64,000 bases of DNA from Cristatella mucedo (GCA_009760855.2 WPIO01000005.1:7660001-7724000); one strand, 5' to 3'; shown: positions 19,246 through 31,990, numbered from the stretch's first letter. Notes: generated by a model not told the origin, from the letters alone. Made by a program: numbers and translations.

Positions 19246-20036
19246 GTGGAATATCGCCACTTTCGCCTCGTCGACTTTCAGTGCTGGCTCATTGTATGCA
19301 TCATGAATGGCTGTATCCACTTCAAGAGTTCTTCCGCGTGGAAAATAGATTTCACGACCCTATTCCACAAGAAGGGTGACCAAAAAATGCCCGTTAACTT
19401 CCGTCCCATCACACTTTTGCCCACTCATCACAAGCTGCTCTCGGGAGGTCTCGCCACGAGACTGTGTAAGTTCACTGGTGGCTGTGCGCTCCTGTCATGG
19501 CAGAAAAAGGGCTTTCTTGCCGGTGTAGAAGGTTCCCTACAGCAGTCCTTTCTTTTGGAGGGCATCTTTGACGAGGCCAGAGAACGGCAAAGCGCTGGCA
19601 TTGTGTATTCGTCGTTCCTCGACCTGCATACCGCCTTTGGCAGTATTCCAAATGTCTCCCTACTCCGTGTGCTTCGGCATGCAGGAGTGGATGAGAGCCT
19701 CTGCATGCTTGTTGAGTGCCTCTGCGCCGGCTAGCTCATGAGGCTTCGGTTTCGCGAGGACACGCTGGTGGCGTTTCCTAGGAGTTCCGGCATCCAGCTG
19801 GGCAACCCCCTATCGCCGATCCTCTTTGATCTGGCGATGAAGCCGTTTGTCAGACTCGCTACCAGCAGCCACGAGTCATGCTGCTAGCTTGGCGGAACCT
19901 CCCTTTCGGTCTGTGCTATGTTAGATGATCTTTCCCTGTTCACAGGCACGTCCTCTGGTCTTCAGGCCCTCGTGTTTTCAGCTGAACAGGACAGGCTGCG
20001 TCGCCCTAAGCATGCCGTTCTGGTCAATAACAACAA
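19246..20036 (+). pseudogene. R2-superclade LINE reverse transcriptase, 5' part
   Basis: Plus-strand frames carry LFHKKGDQKMPVNFRPITLL, AGIVYSSFLDLHTAFGSIP, then after a TAG at 19732 GIQLGNPLSPILFDLAMKP, and a degenerate catalytic block AMLDDLSLF in place of YADD. The order and wording match R2/NeSL-type reverse transcriptases. The reading is cut by a family A LINE at 20037 and appears to resume at about 21093. Confidence 0.75.
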
Positions 20037-21092
20037 AATTGCACTCGATAAAGCGCCTTCAGAGAACTCAATCTCTTTCTAGTCTCTTTACATTTACTGC
20101 AAAGGGAAATGCAATTGAATGGTGAGTAATGTCATGCTTGATAGACGAATAACATGGATAACATGGTAAGGGTTGACATGCACAGGGTCAGCATGCAAAT
20201 GTGGTTAGTGGCAGCATGCACGGTGTCAGTACGCATAAGAACATGAAGGACGAATCACAGGGACCCACTAAATTCTGTTCTAAATAGGCGTGTTTTTAAG
20301 TTCTTTTTAAATGTGGTCAAGTCAGGGGATGTTCTGACGCAAGTCGTGAGGGATTTCCAGGCTTTGGGAGGATACGAACTAAGTGCACGGTCTCCAAAGG
20401 AATTGAGGTTTGTACGAGGTATTGGTAAACTATTGGATTCCGAAAAGCGGGTGGTACAATGCTTGGCCTGGTGTGGGAGTAGATCTGAGAGATAGGCTGG
20501 AGCCGAAGAATGAAGTGGCCTAAAGGTGAGCGACAAAACCTTGAAATCGATCCGTTGCTTGACTGTGAGCCAGTGCATGTCAACGAGAAGTGGTGTGATG
20601 TGGCAACTGCGACGCTCACGACAGACAAGCCTAGCTGCCGAGTTTTGCCCCAGCTGTAATCGCCTGATTGCACATGCCGGTACGCCAGCAAGCAGTAAGT
20701 TGCAGAAGTCAAGACGGGATGTCACAAATGCATGGACTTACTTAGACTTGGTATCCTGATCTAAACAAACCCGAATTTTAGCAATTTTGTGTAGCTTAAA
20801 GTAAACAGACTTGATTTTGGAGCTGATGAGGCCGTCTAACGAGAGGTCACTTTGGAACATGACACCTAGATTTCGAGCTGATTCAACATTAAATATGCTG
20901 GCAGAGCCAGTGATGAGCGGCAGCCTTTCCAATTTCTGGATCACACTGGGTTGGCCCATAACTACTAAGTTAGTTTTATCATTGTTTAGTTTTAGAAAAT
21001 TTGCTGCCATCCATGTGCGGATGTCATCAATACATACAGCAAGTGATTTGAGAGAATTCGAGGTGCTCGAATGCTGGTCGGCGAAGTCCTGT
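20037..21092 (-). mobile_element. CR1/L2-like LINE, family A copy 2, nested in R2-like element
   Basis: This insert has the same 3' end (AACAAAATTGCACTCGATAAAGCGCC on the plus strand), UTR and RT C-terminal sequence as copy 1. Frames include ITPLLVDMHWL and FSESNSLPIPRTNL. It has several frameshifts, one near 20725. Its high-coordinate edge coincides with return of R2-like sequence. Confidence 0.82.
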
Positions 21093-22371
21093 GTCATCGC
21101 CCGCGAGGGTTCGGATGGCCGTGACCTCGGAGCCACGCAGGATCTCGGGCTGAAATAGAGCAGGGCTGAATTAGAGCAGGTCTGCTCTTACCTCGCAAGG
21201 AAAATTAACCTGATTTAAGCCAGCCATCTCGCCACTTGACAAAAGCTTGACGCCTTGGGGACTTTCCTCCTGTCACGGCTAGACTAACTTTGTCGGGCGC
21301 GGCTTGTGCCTATGGCTGCTCTGCAGCCAGCCGAAAAGGCTCTGATGAAGCTATGTCGCTTCGCGTTCGGGCTCCCGAACTTTGCATCGGCGCATTTCCC
21401 GTTTGCACCTCGCTCTGCCGGTGGGCTTGGCTTAATTCGTTTCGGGACGAACGCGCTCACTCTACGTGCTGTGCAAGTCTGTCGCATGCTGTGCTCTCTC
21501 AAGGCCCTTTAAGTCGCCCGTCACCAACCCGACCGAGCAGTCGCCAGTTAGGATAGAACGCCGTCGTCTGAGGAGGAGAATCGTTTGCGATACTTGAGTC
21601 CAGCAGCCTTCGGCCCCGGTAATTCGGTTGGCCCGATCTCGCTGAGGTCGGACATGCGTTAGTGCCTTAAGCGGCTCTCCCACCGCCTCTTGCTTTCCAC
21701 CCTGTAGTGTTGGCTGTGTCCATCATCCCTGACGGCATCGAACACTGGGTCGTGCCACGAGTATTTATCACGAAGCTGTGGGAGATCGCCAGGTTCGTGA
21801 AAAGATGTGCTTGGGTGGCCCTGCCTGCACAGGGCAGGGTCATCCGATACCTGGCCATGGCATATTCACAACCTACTGTCACTTCCTGACCATGGGTCTC
21901 GACCTGTCGTTCCAGGCAAAGGGGGTTCGTGCATCAAGCGCTACTGGACGTGCTGCCACTGGCTAATGCTAGCAGTCGGGCATACCCCGAAATTTTTATC
22001 AGCTGCCGCATATGCCGCACGAAAGGGAAGACCGTTTGCCATATGCTGACCCACTGCCGGCCGATGCTGCATGCAATTACGGCCCGAAAAAACCTTTTTC
22101 TGGGCCGCCTAATCGGAGCTCTTCCGGCCACCAGGCTCAACTGCCTGTCGGCAGGCAGCACCCAGCCGCTTGCCGTTGGTCTGGCTCTTAAGCCGGACAT
22201 GGTCATCGACAACGGTACCGAAATGGTAATTGTTTATGTGACGGTGCCGTTCGATGGCAACTAGGATGTTCTGATGATGGTGGCCCGGAACTAGACTGAT
22301 AAGTATGCAGCCCTTGCTCGAGTCTATCCTGACTGCTGGTTACCCGTCGGTAGTGGTGAAGCCCCTGTAGA
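21093..22371 (+). pseudogene. R2-superclade LINE, C-terminal part with restriction-like endonuclease
   Basis: The frame at 21306-21512 reads FAFGLPNFASAHFPFAP and GGLGLIRFG, thumb-region sequence of R2-like proteins. At 21929-22264 a zinc-knuckle remnant (CRICRTKGKTVCHMLTHC) precedes the restriction-like endonuclease signature LKPDMVI followed by VIVYVTVPFD. After a stop at 22262 the frame continues with TDKYAALARVYPDCW to about 22371. This endonuclease type defines the R2 superclade. Confidence 0.75.
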
Positions 22372-22379
22372 ACACTTTA

Positions 22380-23220
22380 AAAAGAATGGTTCAAAAATTT
22401 TCCGTTGGGTTTCAAGCGACATCCTTCCAAGGAAACTGCCCTGCTGCGAGTGACCAAAGACGAGCCAAGCAGCTACAAATAATGGCATTGTTGCCGCCCT
22501 GGTCCTGTTTGATCTCTCACCAGCGTTTGACTCTATCGATCGGGCCATCCTACCCGACTGATTCAGAATGCCAGTCGGTCTGACAGGCGAGGCACTAAAG
22601 GGTTCAAATTGTATTGTCTGATCGTTTTCAGTCCTTGTTGTGCAGCGGCAAAGTCTCATCCAGCAGACCAATCGCCTCTTGAGTTCCATAAGTACTTGTC
22701 CTCGATAGTTTGCTTTTATCCATGTATAGCAATCATGTGGGAACAGTAATGTTTGGGCCTATGGGATCGACTATCACTTCGCCGAGTTGGATTGGCCCAA
22801 TGGTTAACGTGCTCGCCTCAAACCAATGTCAAGGTGAATGTATTTAATGACCAAGGTCGTGGGCTCGAGCCCAGTGGCATATACGAAACACCTGAATAGA
22901 AACTGAATTGTCCCATAGCGCTATGAAAATGAATTACATTACTATGCTGATGATGCCGAGCCCAGAAGTTCTTGCAGCGACTAACTAACTAAACGCTTGC
23001 CTTACAGACATTCAATCTTGGATGTCAAGTCGATTTCCTGAAACTAAATGACGATACAACATAATTCCTGCCCGCACTGAGAGGCTAGGTCCAACAGTAT
23101 CAGTGACGTTCACTGGCGAGCCGCTTTCAGCCGGTTTCCGCCTATAGAACTTGTCAGTGGGTAACACTGAGTACTTGGCAGGATTCCATAGTCTCCCCTC
23201 CATGAGAGTTCCTCTAAATC
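22380..23220 (+). pseudogene. Second LINE type (family B) RT fragments, split by a SINE
   Basis: 22480-22720 contains ALVLFDLSPAFDSIDRAIL, the palm motif A of CR1/L2-like RTs. 22980-23100 contains CLTDIQSWMSS with a frameshift, a thumb-region sequence. The SINE at 22784-22942 lies between them. These are heavily decayed plus-strand remains of a family diverged from family A. Confidence 0.6.
22784..22942 (+). mobile_element. tRNA-derived SINE, copy 1
   Basis: It has a box A-like TTGGCCCAATGGTTAACG and a box B-like GTGGGCTCGAGCCC. The body GAAACACCTGAATAGAAAC with TTGTCCCATAGCGCTAT and AT-rich tail repeats the 3' end of the local LINEs. Other copies are at 48177, 54316 and 62975. Confidence 0.8.
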
Positions 23221-23839
23221 AGGTTTCGATGCCTAGCGTACGGCTGCACGGCACCCGTGGGAGAAGGAATCAGGTTTCGAGCTATGGGTGACCTGATATA
23301 TGCTCGGTACGGAGAGGCACATCCCCTTGATTAGTGGAGCTAAGGGATTCTACCTGGCACTTACGACATACCTCGAAGTCATGTAGAAGAACATGAAGCA
23401 GGCTCGCGCGAAGTCATGAAAAGACGCCTTGACAGGAGCCGTTTAGGCTCGGAGCGAAGGCTCCTAATTATCGCGAATACAAAAGTTAGCCAATAGACTG
23501 CGATAATGCCACTGCCTGTTCTCGCGTTTCGGTTCTCGCACTCTGTGAATGTTGCTCGCTACTAGTAGAAATCCTACAGGTATAGTTCTGGTTTGTGGCC
23601 TCATATTAAAAAATAGGAATGCATTATGAGTCATATTATGACAGCCCTGGTGATTATTGAGTGATTACCATGTTGCAATCTGTAGGAACCGGATGGGGCT
23701 TATGTAAATATTATTCAGCTGTATTTTGAGCTTTAAGACAGAGTTTAACAGATTTTTGTCAAAGAAGTGCTTACGCAATACAAACGGACTTTTAATACTT
23801 ACGGGTGTAGGCTCTTTTTTCTGTCGTCTTTTGTTATCG
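23221..23839. other. No gene recognised
   Basis: Mixed intergenic sequence with only short broken frames; no promoter, RNA gene or transposon ends recognised. Confidence 0.4.
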
Positions 23840-24017
23840 TCAGCGCATACCTGCGCATCCAGGCTGTAGCTGCAAGTCGTTGTGTCAGCATTCAGGGCGC
23901 ATCCAGGCTATATCTGCGAGTCGTTACGTCAGCACACCTGCGAATCTAAGCTATAGCTGCGAGTCGTTACGTCAGCACACCTGCGAATCTAAGCTATAGC
24001 TGCGAGTCGTTACGCAT
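23840..24017. repeat. 43-bp tandem satellite, about four copies
   Basis: The unit reads CACACCTGCGAATCTAAGC then TATAGCTGCGAGTCGTTACG; the last two copies are nearly identical and the first two diverged and shortened. It lies between LINE remains. Confidence 0.75.
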
Positions 24018-24554
24018 GCTCAGAGGTTCCCAATTTGTCACGCCAAGGCGAGGACTACCAGCGACTAAGCAAAAAGAACTACACTGTTGGAGCCGCTTCA
24101 TCGATTTTAAGTAACGATAGTAATAATTCCTTTGCATGGAAGCATAAGCGAACAGAGTATCTATTCAGGTGCTATACGGCTCGCTACCAGACAAGCAAAA
24201 AGCAATAGTTATTGACTAGCAAGTTAGCATACCCAATATATCATTTGATAGCACCCAATTAGTATGCCAAGACAAACATGCGAAGTGCAAAAGAAGCCAG
24301 TCAGGGCAGCCACGGTGTGCAACGTGTACTAAATCACGCACAGGCAGTGCACGTCGCCGCAGTCACAGCGCGAAGGAAGAAGACCAGTTTACTGTGGCGC
24401 CGAGTAAGAATACATCGTTCTTGTCCTGAGGTCCAAGCAAACTGTCACCCAAACCCCAGCTGCCCTTTTTTGTTCAGATTCGCGATAAGATTGTTGCTGA
24501 CAAGCTTTTGAAATGCATGTACGGAATTAGTCGTCAGAAAAAGCTCAGTCTGGA
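24018..24554. other. No gene recognised
   Basis: Short frames only; nothing matches the repeats elsewhere in the window. Confidence 0.4.
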
Positions 24555-25300
24555 TTTAATTGACAACACTCCAATTAAACCGCTCTCATCCATTTGATCA
24601 AAGACATTCGGAGCACTAGAAATGATGCTCAGGTCGTTGCATCGGTCCTGATTGATCTATCTGTTGCGTCCGACAGATATTAGCACGATGTCCTACTTGA
24701 GCGATTGAGGACAGCCTAGGTCTGGCGAATGAAGCTTTAGTGCCGCTCGAATCGTACATCCCTGGTTTGAATCAGTCCGTGTCGCAGTGCCGTGTTTGCA
24801 TCTCATCCAGCACACCAGTCATCTATGTAGGTCCACAAGGGTCAGATCTCAATTTTTTAGGTTACCCTTTAATACAGAATCTCTCGGGAAAATTACTCGG
24901 GCCGAATACACCTGCGTACCAGTAATCTAAACCACCGGAATATGCTGCAGGACTAACTAACTGAATGCCTACCTTATAGATATTTGATCCTAAATTTCCA
25001 CCAATTTTATAAAGCTGAACGATGATTAAACCAGCTCCTACTCCTATGACACTAAGCGTGCAGCTGGACTAGATGACTTTGCTCTTTCAATTGGGATTCT
25101 GTAGTGAGATCGTATTCGTGTGCTCGGAATTTAGGTGTCCTCTTTGATTCCTGCTTGAAGTTTTAAAGCGTCATTACGAAGATCACTTCCACAGCTATAA
25201 ATCACGTTCGATCGCTATCTAAGATTAAACACTCCCAATTCGTATCTTCCAAATGCCATCATCTGGGCCGGGCTGGTATTCGAATTGCACGGGAACGAGC
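24555..25300 (+). pseudogene. LINE family B reverse transcriptase, decayed
   Basis: Broken plus-strand frames retain ASVLIDLSVASDRY (palm motif A with Tyr for the usual Asp context), a VGPQGSDL block equivalent to GVPQGSVLGP, and NLGVLFDS from the thumb. Order and spacing fit CR1/L2-like RT. Stops and indels are frequent. Confidence 0.55.
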
Positions 25301-25985
25301 CTGCGATGTTGCGTGAAACGTTGCTGGTACATTTTAAAAATATTGTAATACTCAGCGTACAGTCAAAATGAGAGGTTCGATTATTGGTCATTCACAGTAT
25401 GTAGCAGTCGCAGTGACTCGTCGCACTTTCTGTAGGCACGCCCAAATAATTACCGTTGCCGACAATTTTTAATACCCTGTGAAGAGTATCAAAATAAAAA
25501 AAAGCACAACATCCTAACCATACAAAACTCTAAGGAAAATGCGAAAACAAATATTTCTATTAATGCCATGATGACAGGGTAGTTAATTTTTCAGCAACCT
25601 GGCTCTTGTGAAGATCCTGGCCACTGTGGAATCCAGAGGCGAAGATTAGAGTGAGCCAGGTGGCACGGTGGAGGGTCTGGGGGCGGAGCAACCCCCCCCC
25701 CCTCTAACGGGATGTCTGGGGGCGGAGCATTTCCTGGGAAGAGGTTTCTGGGAGCATCCCCCAGCGCCCGCGGCAAGCGACAATTAGCCGGAATGGCCAG
25801 TCAGCCATGTCATTTCGTGATATGTCATCAGCTGTAGAATGCAGCTTGGCCGACACCAAGGGCCCAGCCGCTGGAAAAGCGAGGCCGCTGGCCGCCCTAC
25901 CGGGTGTCGTACTCGGCTCCAACCTACCAGGACATGGGTGGCAGCTGTCACCCTTGCCACTCTCCCTCGGGTTAGCCTCTGGTGG
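25301..25985. other. GC-rich stretch with duplicated GGGGCGGAGCA, no gene
   Basis: TCTGGGGGCGGAGCA occurs at about 25677 and 25716 around a C run (25691-25702). Open frames here are GC-driven and overlap on both strands, so none is called. Confidence 0.4.
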
Positions 25986-25989
25986 CTTC

Positions 25990-26215
25990 CTACAAGACCG
26001 TTAGTGAATCGTTGTGTACATGCAGACACTGCATGTTGCCTCTAACCATATTTGCATGCTCACGTTGTGCATCTCGCCACTAACCACAGCATGTTTGCTG
26101 TCATTGAGCATACTACCACCAACCATTCGACGATGCTTCGTTTGCAGCATATGTAAGGTGCCTAAAAAGAGTAAGTCGTCTGATGGCGCTATAAAAATAT
26201 ATTAATAGTATTGTT
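25990..26215 (+). mobile_element. LINE 3'-UTR fragment, plus orientation
   Basis: ACTGCATGTTGCCTCTAACC and similar ...GCATG...CACTAACCACA units match the 3' UTR of family A read in reverse, followed by CATATGTAAGGTGCC, a degenerate hairpin, and an AT-rich tail with TATTGTTATTGTTA. Only the last 225 bp of the LINE is present. Confidence 0.6.
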
Positions 26216-26589
26216 ATTGTTACATCATCTAAAAACTTTTCCCTGCCTGTATTACTATATCACCTTGGTGGCCTTGGCTTAATTTTAGCGAGAACAAGAA
26301 CTGTTCGAGGGGCGAAAACTCCTTCGTCCTGGAGCAGGGAGCAGTGAGCCAGAGAGGAACGCCAGTGCGGTTAGAGAGCAAGAGCTTAAGAGCTAGCCAA
26401 GAAGCTCTGGGACCAGCGGTGGCGATTCGGCCTTTAGAATTGGTCTGATACCCGCGGGCGCTGCTGATTGACGTTGGCTGGCCTGTCAACCTCGGCTATA
26501 ACTCTGTCCAAAACAAGAATCGTCTGGAACCTATTCGGCATTCAAGCTGGACAGGGGAGCCCATCCAGTGGCCTAGTGACGGTATTAAT

Positions 26590-27250
26590 TCCTTACCGTA
26601 ATGGGCCACCGTGTCGGGCCCAATACCACTAGGCTCTTGCCCCATTGTCTCAGCTAAGTATTTAAGAGTCGAGCGACGCTCGCCCTTGGTTTTTTGTTGG
26701 GCTCTCTCTTCGGTTTCGCTTCGACGCCGTCGGACTCGTTTCTCTGAAAGCGAGGGAGGAGGGCGGGCTATTCGCCGGCGATCGACGGGACAGGATGAGA
26801 CAGCGCCGGTGCGAACTAGACGTAGTTGGTGTGGTGGGTCAGATATTCCGTTGGTTCGGGCTCCTTCGTCTATTTGGGCCATTCCCCCTAGAGACGCAGG
26901 TAGCCTAAGTGTGGAGACGTGTTTCCTCCGCAAGAGTGCTTGAGGTGGTATGTGAAGCATTCTTCCAGTTAAGGTGGAAGCGGAGCCCTAGTTCTCCAGT
27001 CAGGGTCTAGGCGCCGGCTCGGGCTCCTCGACTCATTCGAGTCATTCCCCACTAGTAGCCTAAATGTGGAAACGTGTTTCCTCCGCTCCAAGAGTGCTTG
27101 TGCTGTTGAGAGCGTGCGAGGAGCGTGGAGATAAAACTGAGCTAGACGCGAAGCGACTTTGTGCGCTTGCGAATAAAGCTCAGAAAAATTCCCGATTTGT
27201 GTGTCTCGCTTTCCAATTCACACCGCGGACTCACGACCCCCTTTAGTAAC
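26590..27250 (+). repeat. LTR-like GC-rich block with internal duplication
   Basis: A TATTTAAGAG box at 26659, a GC-rich leader after it, AATAAA at 27172 and a TG-type start near 26610 give the layout of an LTR. Inside it, 26840-26945 and 27010-27108 are direct copies sharing GTGGA(G/A)ACGTGTTTCCTCCGC and AAGAGTGCTTG. No partner LTR or internal genes are seen, so a solo LTR is the best guess; a host promoter is the alternative. Confidence 0.35.
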
Positions 27251-27479
27251 GATAAGTAGGTCAGCGCCAGAAACGCCCTTTTCGTGGCGGCCTGCTTATT
27301 GCGCGTAGGCGCCCAACGAACGGCATCAGGCGGCAGGTTACGCCGCTAGGTAAGCGGCAGGTTAGGCCTACTCCGCTGAGCCTTCGGTGGTACACTACCA
27401 TCTCAAGATTCCTTCACCTCATACCTCTGGTGTCAGCAAATGTAGTGTAATTTATCTCCGTCTGTAAGTCCACTAAGCC

Positions 27480-28500
27480 ATAAAGACTACGTGGGTGTTA
27501 TGAAAGAGAGTTTTGTATCGTCCACTCACAGCCTAATCGGCTTTCGGTACGCATTCGGTAGCTAAGAGACTTCATCGGAGAGAGAGGGAATCATAGCAGT
27601 CAGGAGAGCAGTCGAGGTAGTGAGTAGCATGGAAGTAGCAGCTCAGGACCTCTGAAAGGATGAGCCACAGTCGGCTGAAGGAGAGATAGTTGTCGTTGCG
27701 TAAGAATGGCATTGCGGAAGCGAGTTCCACAGTCTAGGGCCTGCAGAGCTAAAAATGCTTCTGTCGCCAACGGTTTTGTAACTGAAAAATGGAACAAGTA
27801 ATGTATTGTCCATACAGGACCTGAGGGCACAAAGAGGCTAAAACTGTTGCCAAAGTTCAGCTAGGTATGGAGGAGCCAAACCGTGGCGGGCCTTGTGGAT
27901 CGGCGTAAGAACTTGGCTCTGTATCCGTTTATCGACCGGGAGCCATCCTAGCTCTTTTAGTAAAGGAGACACGTGCTCAAATATCAGGGACTTGAAAACT
28001 AGCCTTGAAGCCATATTCATAGCCAGCTGCAGTGGTCTAGTTGCTTTCTTTTGTAGTCCAGCCAGAGGGGAACTACAACAATCAAGCCGAGACAGAATTA
28101 AGGAGCTAGTTAAATGTTTTGCAAGCCACTGTGGAAGACAGCTCGTAATCTTGGACAGGAATTTGACGTGATGGCTAGCTGTAGAAGCAGTCTGAATGCT
28201 TTTAAAATATAGGAAGCTGTCGAAAACGATACCTAAATTTTGAACACGTGGTGATGGTCGCATGACAGCATTACTGATTAGAAGAGCAAAGCCTTTTAAT
28301 CCAGCCACACGCTTAGGGTGTCTTAGGAGCAGCGGTTCAGTTTTATCGTCATTTAGTATCGAGAAGTTTTCCGACATCCAGGATTTAATGCCGGCAAGGC
28401 AAGCATTCAGTTTATCAGTTGTTGCAGCAGATTACGGCGGTTTAAAAGACAAATACAGCTGAGTATCGTCAGTATAAAAGTGATATCATATTCCATAGGC
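27480..28500 (-). pseudogene. LINE family B reverse transcriptase C-terminal part
   Basis: The minus-strand frame 27838-28377 has NFSILNDDKTEPLLL, VQNLGIVFDS, SLILSRLDCCSSPLAGL and HVSPLLKELGWLPVDKRI, the thumb and C-terminal sequence of CR1/L2-like elements; 27600-27830 continues with VPSGPVWTIHYLF and FRNAILTQ. It differs clearly from family A in wording. Confidence 0.72.
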
Positions 28501-29751
28501 CCTAATCACTTTGCAGAAATTCCATGATCACTAGGATCTAAACTGCCGCTGACTCCTATTGCCGAGGGATGCAGTTGGTTGTTAAGTCGGCCGCATGTAA
28601 AAGTGAGGCACCCGTGACATATGCTATGAGTTCCACTAATCCGAAGCCAACGGTTCTCAAGAGCTAAGGCTTAACAAGCTCTGATTCCCCATCAGAACAT
28701 GATGACTGGGATAGGCAGAGATATATGGTTTTAGAATGTGTTGTCGCCACTTTAAAAAAAGATGCCATCGGTATCTGGGGATGTCCGAAAGTTTCGTCGC
28801 TTCTATTGCCGAAAGAGGAAGGGATTAGAGCAGGAGCGCATTAGCGAAAGATAGATGGGATGCAACTCCCATTAAAACAGCAAACAGGCTAGTAAGATTC
28901 GAGGTATTAGGGTGTGTAAGAGGATTTGAGGGAGCAGCTGTACTCTGCTTTTCATGGCTGGTAAAGCGGTGAACTACTCTGCCAAGTATCTGTGTCACTA
29001 ATCTGCCAAGTATCTGTGTCAGATCGATCATTGTAAGGTCTCAATCGCCAAAAAAAGAGCATAGATGCAAGCCATTCCGAAATGCTACGTGAAACATAGA
29101 CCTTACTAGATCACGCGGCAGACGTTCGGCTACATAGCTCGAGAATCTTTCAACTTCCCAGTAAGCCCTGACTGCCTTAAAAGAATCGAGCCAATGAGCC
29201 TCGTGTCCAAGTAATATGCTAATAATTATACGTAACGGCGAACCAATAACACTTACGACTGCAGCAGCACATCAGCTTCAGTAAAAAAGATATGAGGGTC
29301 ACAGATCTCAACTTTCAGGGTCTTTATAGTCTGTTCTAGTTAAATTTAAACAATGACCGGTCATAATTGGCCATCGACTGTGACATAGCCTAGCTGAGTT
29401 GAGGTCAAGGGTCTTACAAAATTGACTAGAAATCGGAAATCGGCAGACCAAATTGACAGATCCATATTATAACAAACTATTAAATTACACTATTCGTTCA
29501 GCGTAACAACAAAACTCTATGACATTGCACACACACACGTTCTCATCCAATATACTACGATAGTCCGGGCCAATACCATAGTCCACTCAAATCCATTGCA
29601 AATTCACAAGACATCGGTAACAAGAATTAACAATTCAGATTGCAAATGAAGTTACACCCCGTTTAAAAAGCACCCACGCAATTTTAAGCTACTGTTTGCG
29701 AGCATTTTTAAAGAATTCACAGCAATAGCCCGGGGAAATACCAATATATAT
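28501..29751. other. No gene recognised
   Basis: Apart from a short duplicated CAAGTATCTGTGTCA at 28983 and 29007, only short random frames are seen. Confidence 0.4.
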
Positions 29752-29856
<105 letters not shown>

Positions 29857-30277
29857 CAAAGTCGCTCCGAAATTGTATAAAAAAGCTGCAACTCTGACAA
29901 CCTATTTAAGTGCTCATATAAAAGTGTAAACCCAAAATTTTAGCACGTTGTGAAAGAGCAATTCTGCTTGCCATCCAAGGTTCCGGAGCTATATTTTCTG
30001 ATATGTATACTTGCATAGCAAAAATTATTCAACCTGAACAAGATATGAATTACTGCACTGACTTTAATGCTTAAGTTGAGCTCGCATTTAACTTTGATGT
30101 CTATCAGCGGAGTACTGGCCGAATTATAGAATTTACGTGGCACAAAGGTAACTGTCAATCAAGCTAGGTACATGTCACAAGCTTACACTTTACAAGCTGC
30201 ATGCGTCTATCTCGATGCATCCTAATTCAAAAAGTAGGAAGAAAAGTCACATATGATGCTAAGATTGGTACATTTGT

Positions 30278-30279
<2 letters not shown>

Positions 30280-30342
<63 letters not shown>
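30280..30342. repeat. (CT)n(AT)n compound microsatellite
   Basis: A CT run of about 22 bp passes into an AT run of about 40 bp. Confidence 0.95.
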
Positions 30343-30345
<3 letters not shown>

Positions 30346-31639
30346 ATAACTTTTGGTCTGTTTCCGGATTGGGCATGATTTGCAGGATCACTTTTTTCCT
30401 TTTATTTGGAAATCCGTCAACACTTCTGATTCCATTTCAAACGCTTGTCTTTTGAAAGGTATCCTAAATAAATATTTTATTGCCGGAAGTTTTTCAGTAT
30501 TTTCTCGACATTTGCCTTACATTTTTAAATTACAGTCGGTCCACATTTTGAGAGGCAAAATCTGCGGGATCGAAACCCAGATCAGCACGTATTTGACTTG
30601 AAAACAGGGATGCCTAAAATTATAATCTCACCCATAAGATATAATTAAGCATGGCTCCCTGTGCAAACCAACAGTGCATTGGGTATGGATGCCGATTGAC
30701 CCTTCGCTAGCAAACTTTCCATCTTTATCTAAAGTGGTCCCCTATTCAAGAGAATGATCTTGAGCCCTCGCAGAAAGCTTGCCGCCCAATAAGCTTCTAG
30801 TCATTCTTTATGTCCAGGCCTTGAAGGGGTGGCTAATGGCTCCGTATACATCGCTCACCCAGCCTCACTGACGACCGGCATTAGAGCAAATATGAAATAT
30901 GTTAGAATATCTGCGATTATAGCTCGTGAATTACACGTCTCAAAATGCTGGTATACAGCTGGCTTTATAGTTCTTTTAAACTCTTGTGTTGCTGCTTTGA
31001 AGTGTCAGGCGAACTTACATCTTAATGCTATCCTATTCAGCCATTATCACATGTAGTAGTCGAATAAAATATTTCCTTGTTGGCATTGAGTATGCAGTAC
31101 AGGCTGCCTACAACCAGGAAAGACTGGTCAACTCAGCATAGTACAATCCTTGAGACCAGAAAAGCGAAATGTTTGTGCTATAGTTCAATTAATAAGTACA
31201 GCCGAAGATGAGGATGTTCACGACCCCATGCTGTTATGGTGATTTGTTGCAGCTACTTGTAGGCACTAAGGCAATATAGGTACGTACTTGTCCACGGGAA
31301 ATCAGGCCACGTGTTACTACTTTAGTGACTTAGCAGCCTTCCAAGTAGACAGGAAATTTTAAATGGAGAATGCGAGTACTCACGAAGTGGTGCAGCTCTA
31401 ATGACTTATCGAATAGGATAGAGTAGGTATAAACTCGACTCTCGCTGATCTGTAGAATTGGACGTTAGCTTCTGCCTGATTTGGCTCATGCATAAATTAC
31501 GAAGCAGAAAAGCGATTCCGGGCAATGCTAGCAAGATGAGTCGAGTAAATTCTAATGTGGGGTAACAATGTCGCTTTAATGGCCACAACTCGTACTGCTT
31601 GCTTCACGTACAATCTGCTCAAATTACACAGTGGCCTCA
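30343..31639. other. No gene recognised
   Basis: Only short frames; nothing with recognisable motifs. Confidence 0.4.
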
Positions 31640-31990
31640 CGTTCGAGATGCGAACAGCTACGATGTTCGGAGACATTTGATCACGGGGGTCATTGCCAAG
31701 ATCTTGGCGGCTGAGTTCGACTATGTTGTAAGCTATGATATGTAACGCATAACAAGAACCCAGTACGCAGACCCATGTCAGTAAGAATCTGTCAATATAT
31801 GTAGACGTAGTAAATGCCTTGAATCAGCACAACTGCTATGACTCGATGACAGAAGGCTGCAGAAAGTGTCCTCTTTGGCTAGCGCCCATTACAGCTAAAT
31901 TCATAAAATGGTTTTTCACCACTAGCCATCGCACTGACGCAATTCAGGATTACAGTCTATACACCACAAAGGCTACCCGAATATCTTAGC
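31640..31990 (+). pseudogene. Possible reverse transcriptase remnant, unclassified
   Basis: Plus-strand sequence reads SIYVDVVNALNQHNCYD, then GCRKCPLWLAPITAKFI, resembling the LYVDFxxAFDxVNH ... GCP motif stretch of non-LTR RTs, preceded by GVIAKILAAEFD. Too decayed to place in a clade. Confidence 0.3.
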
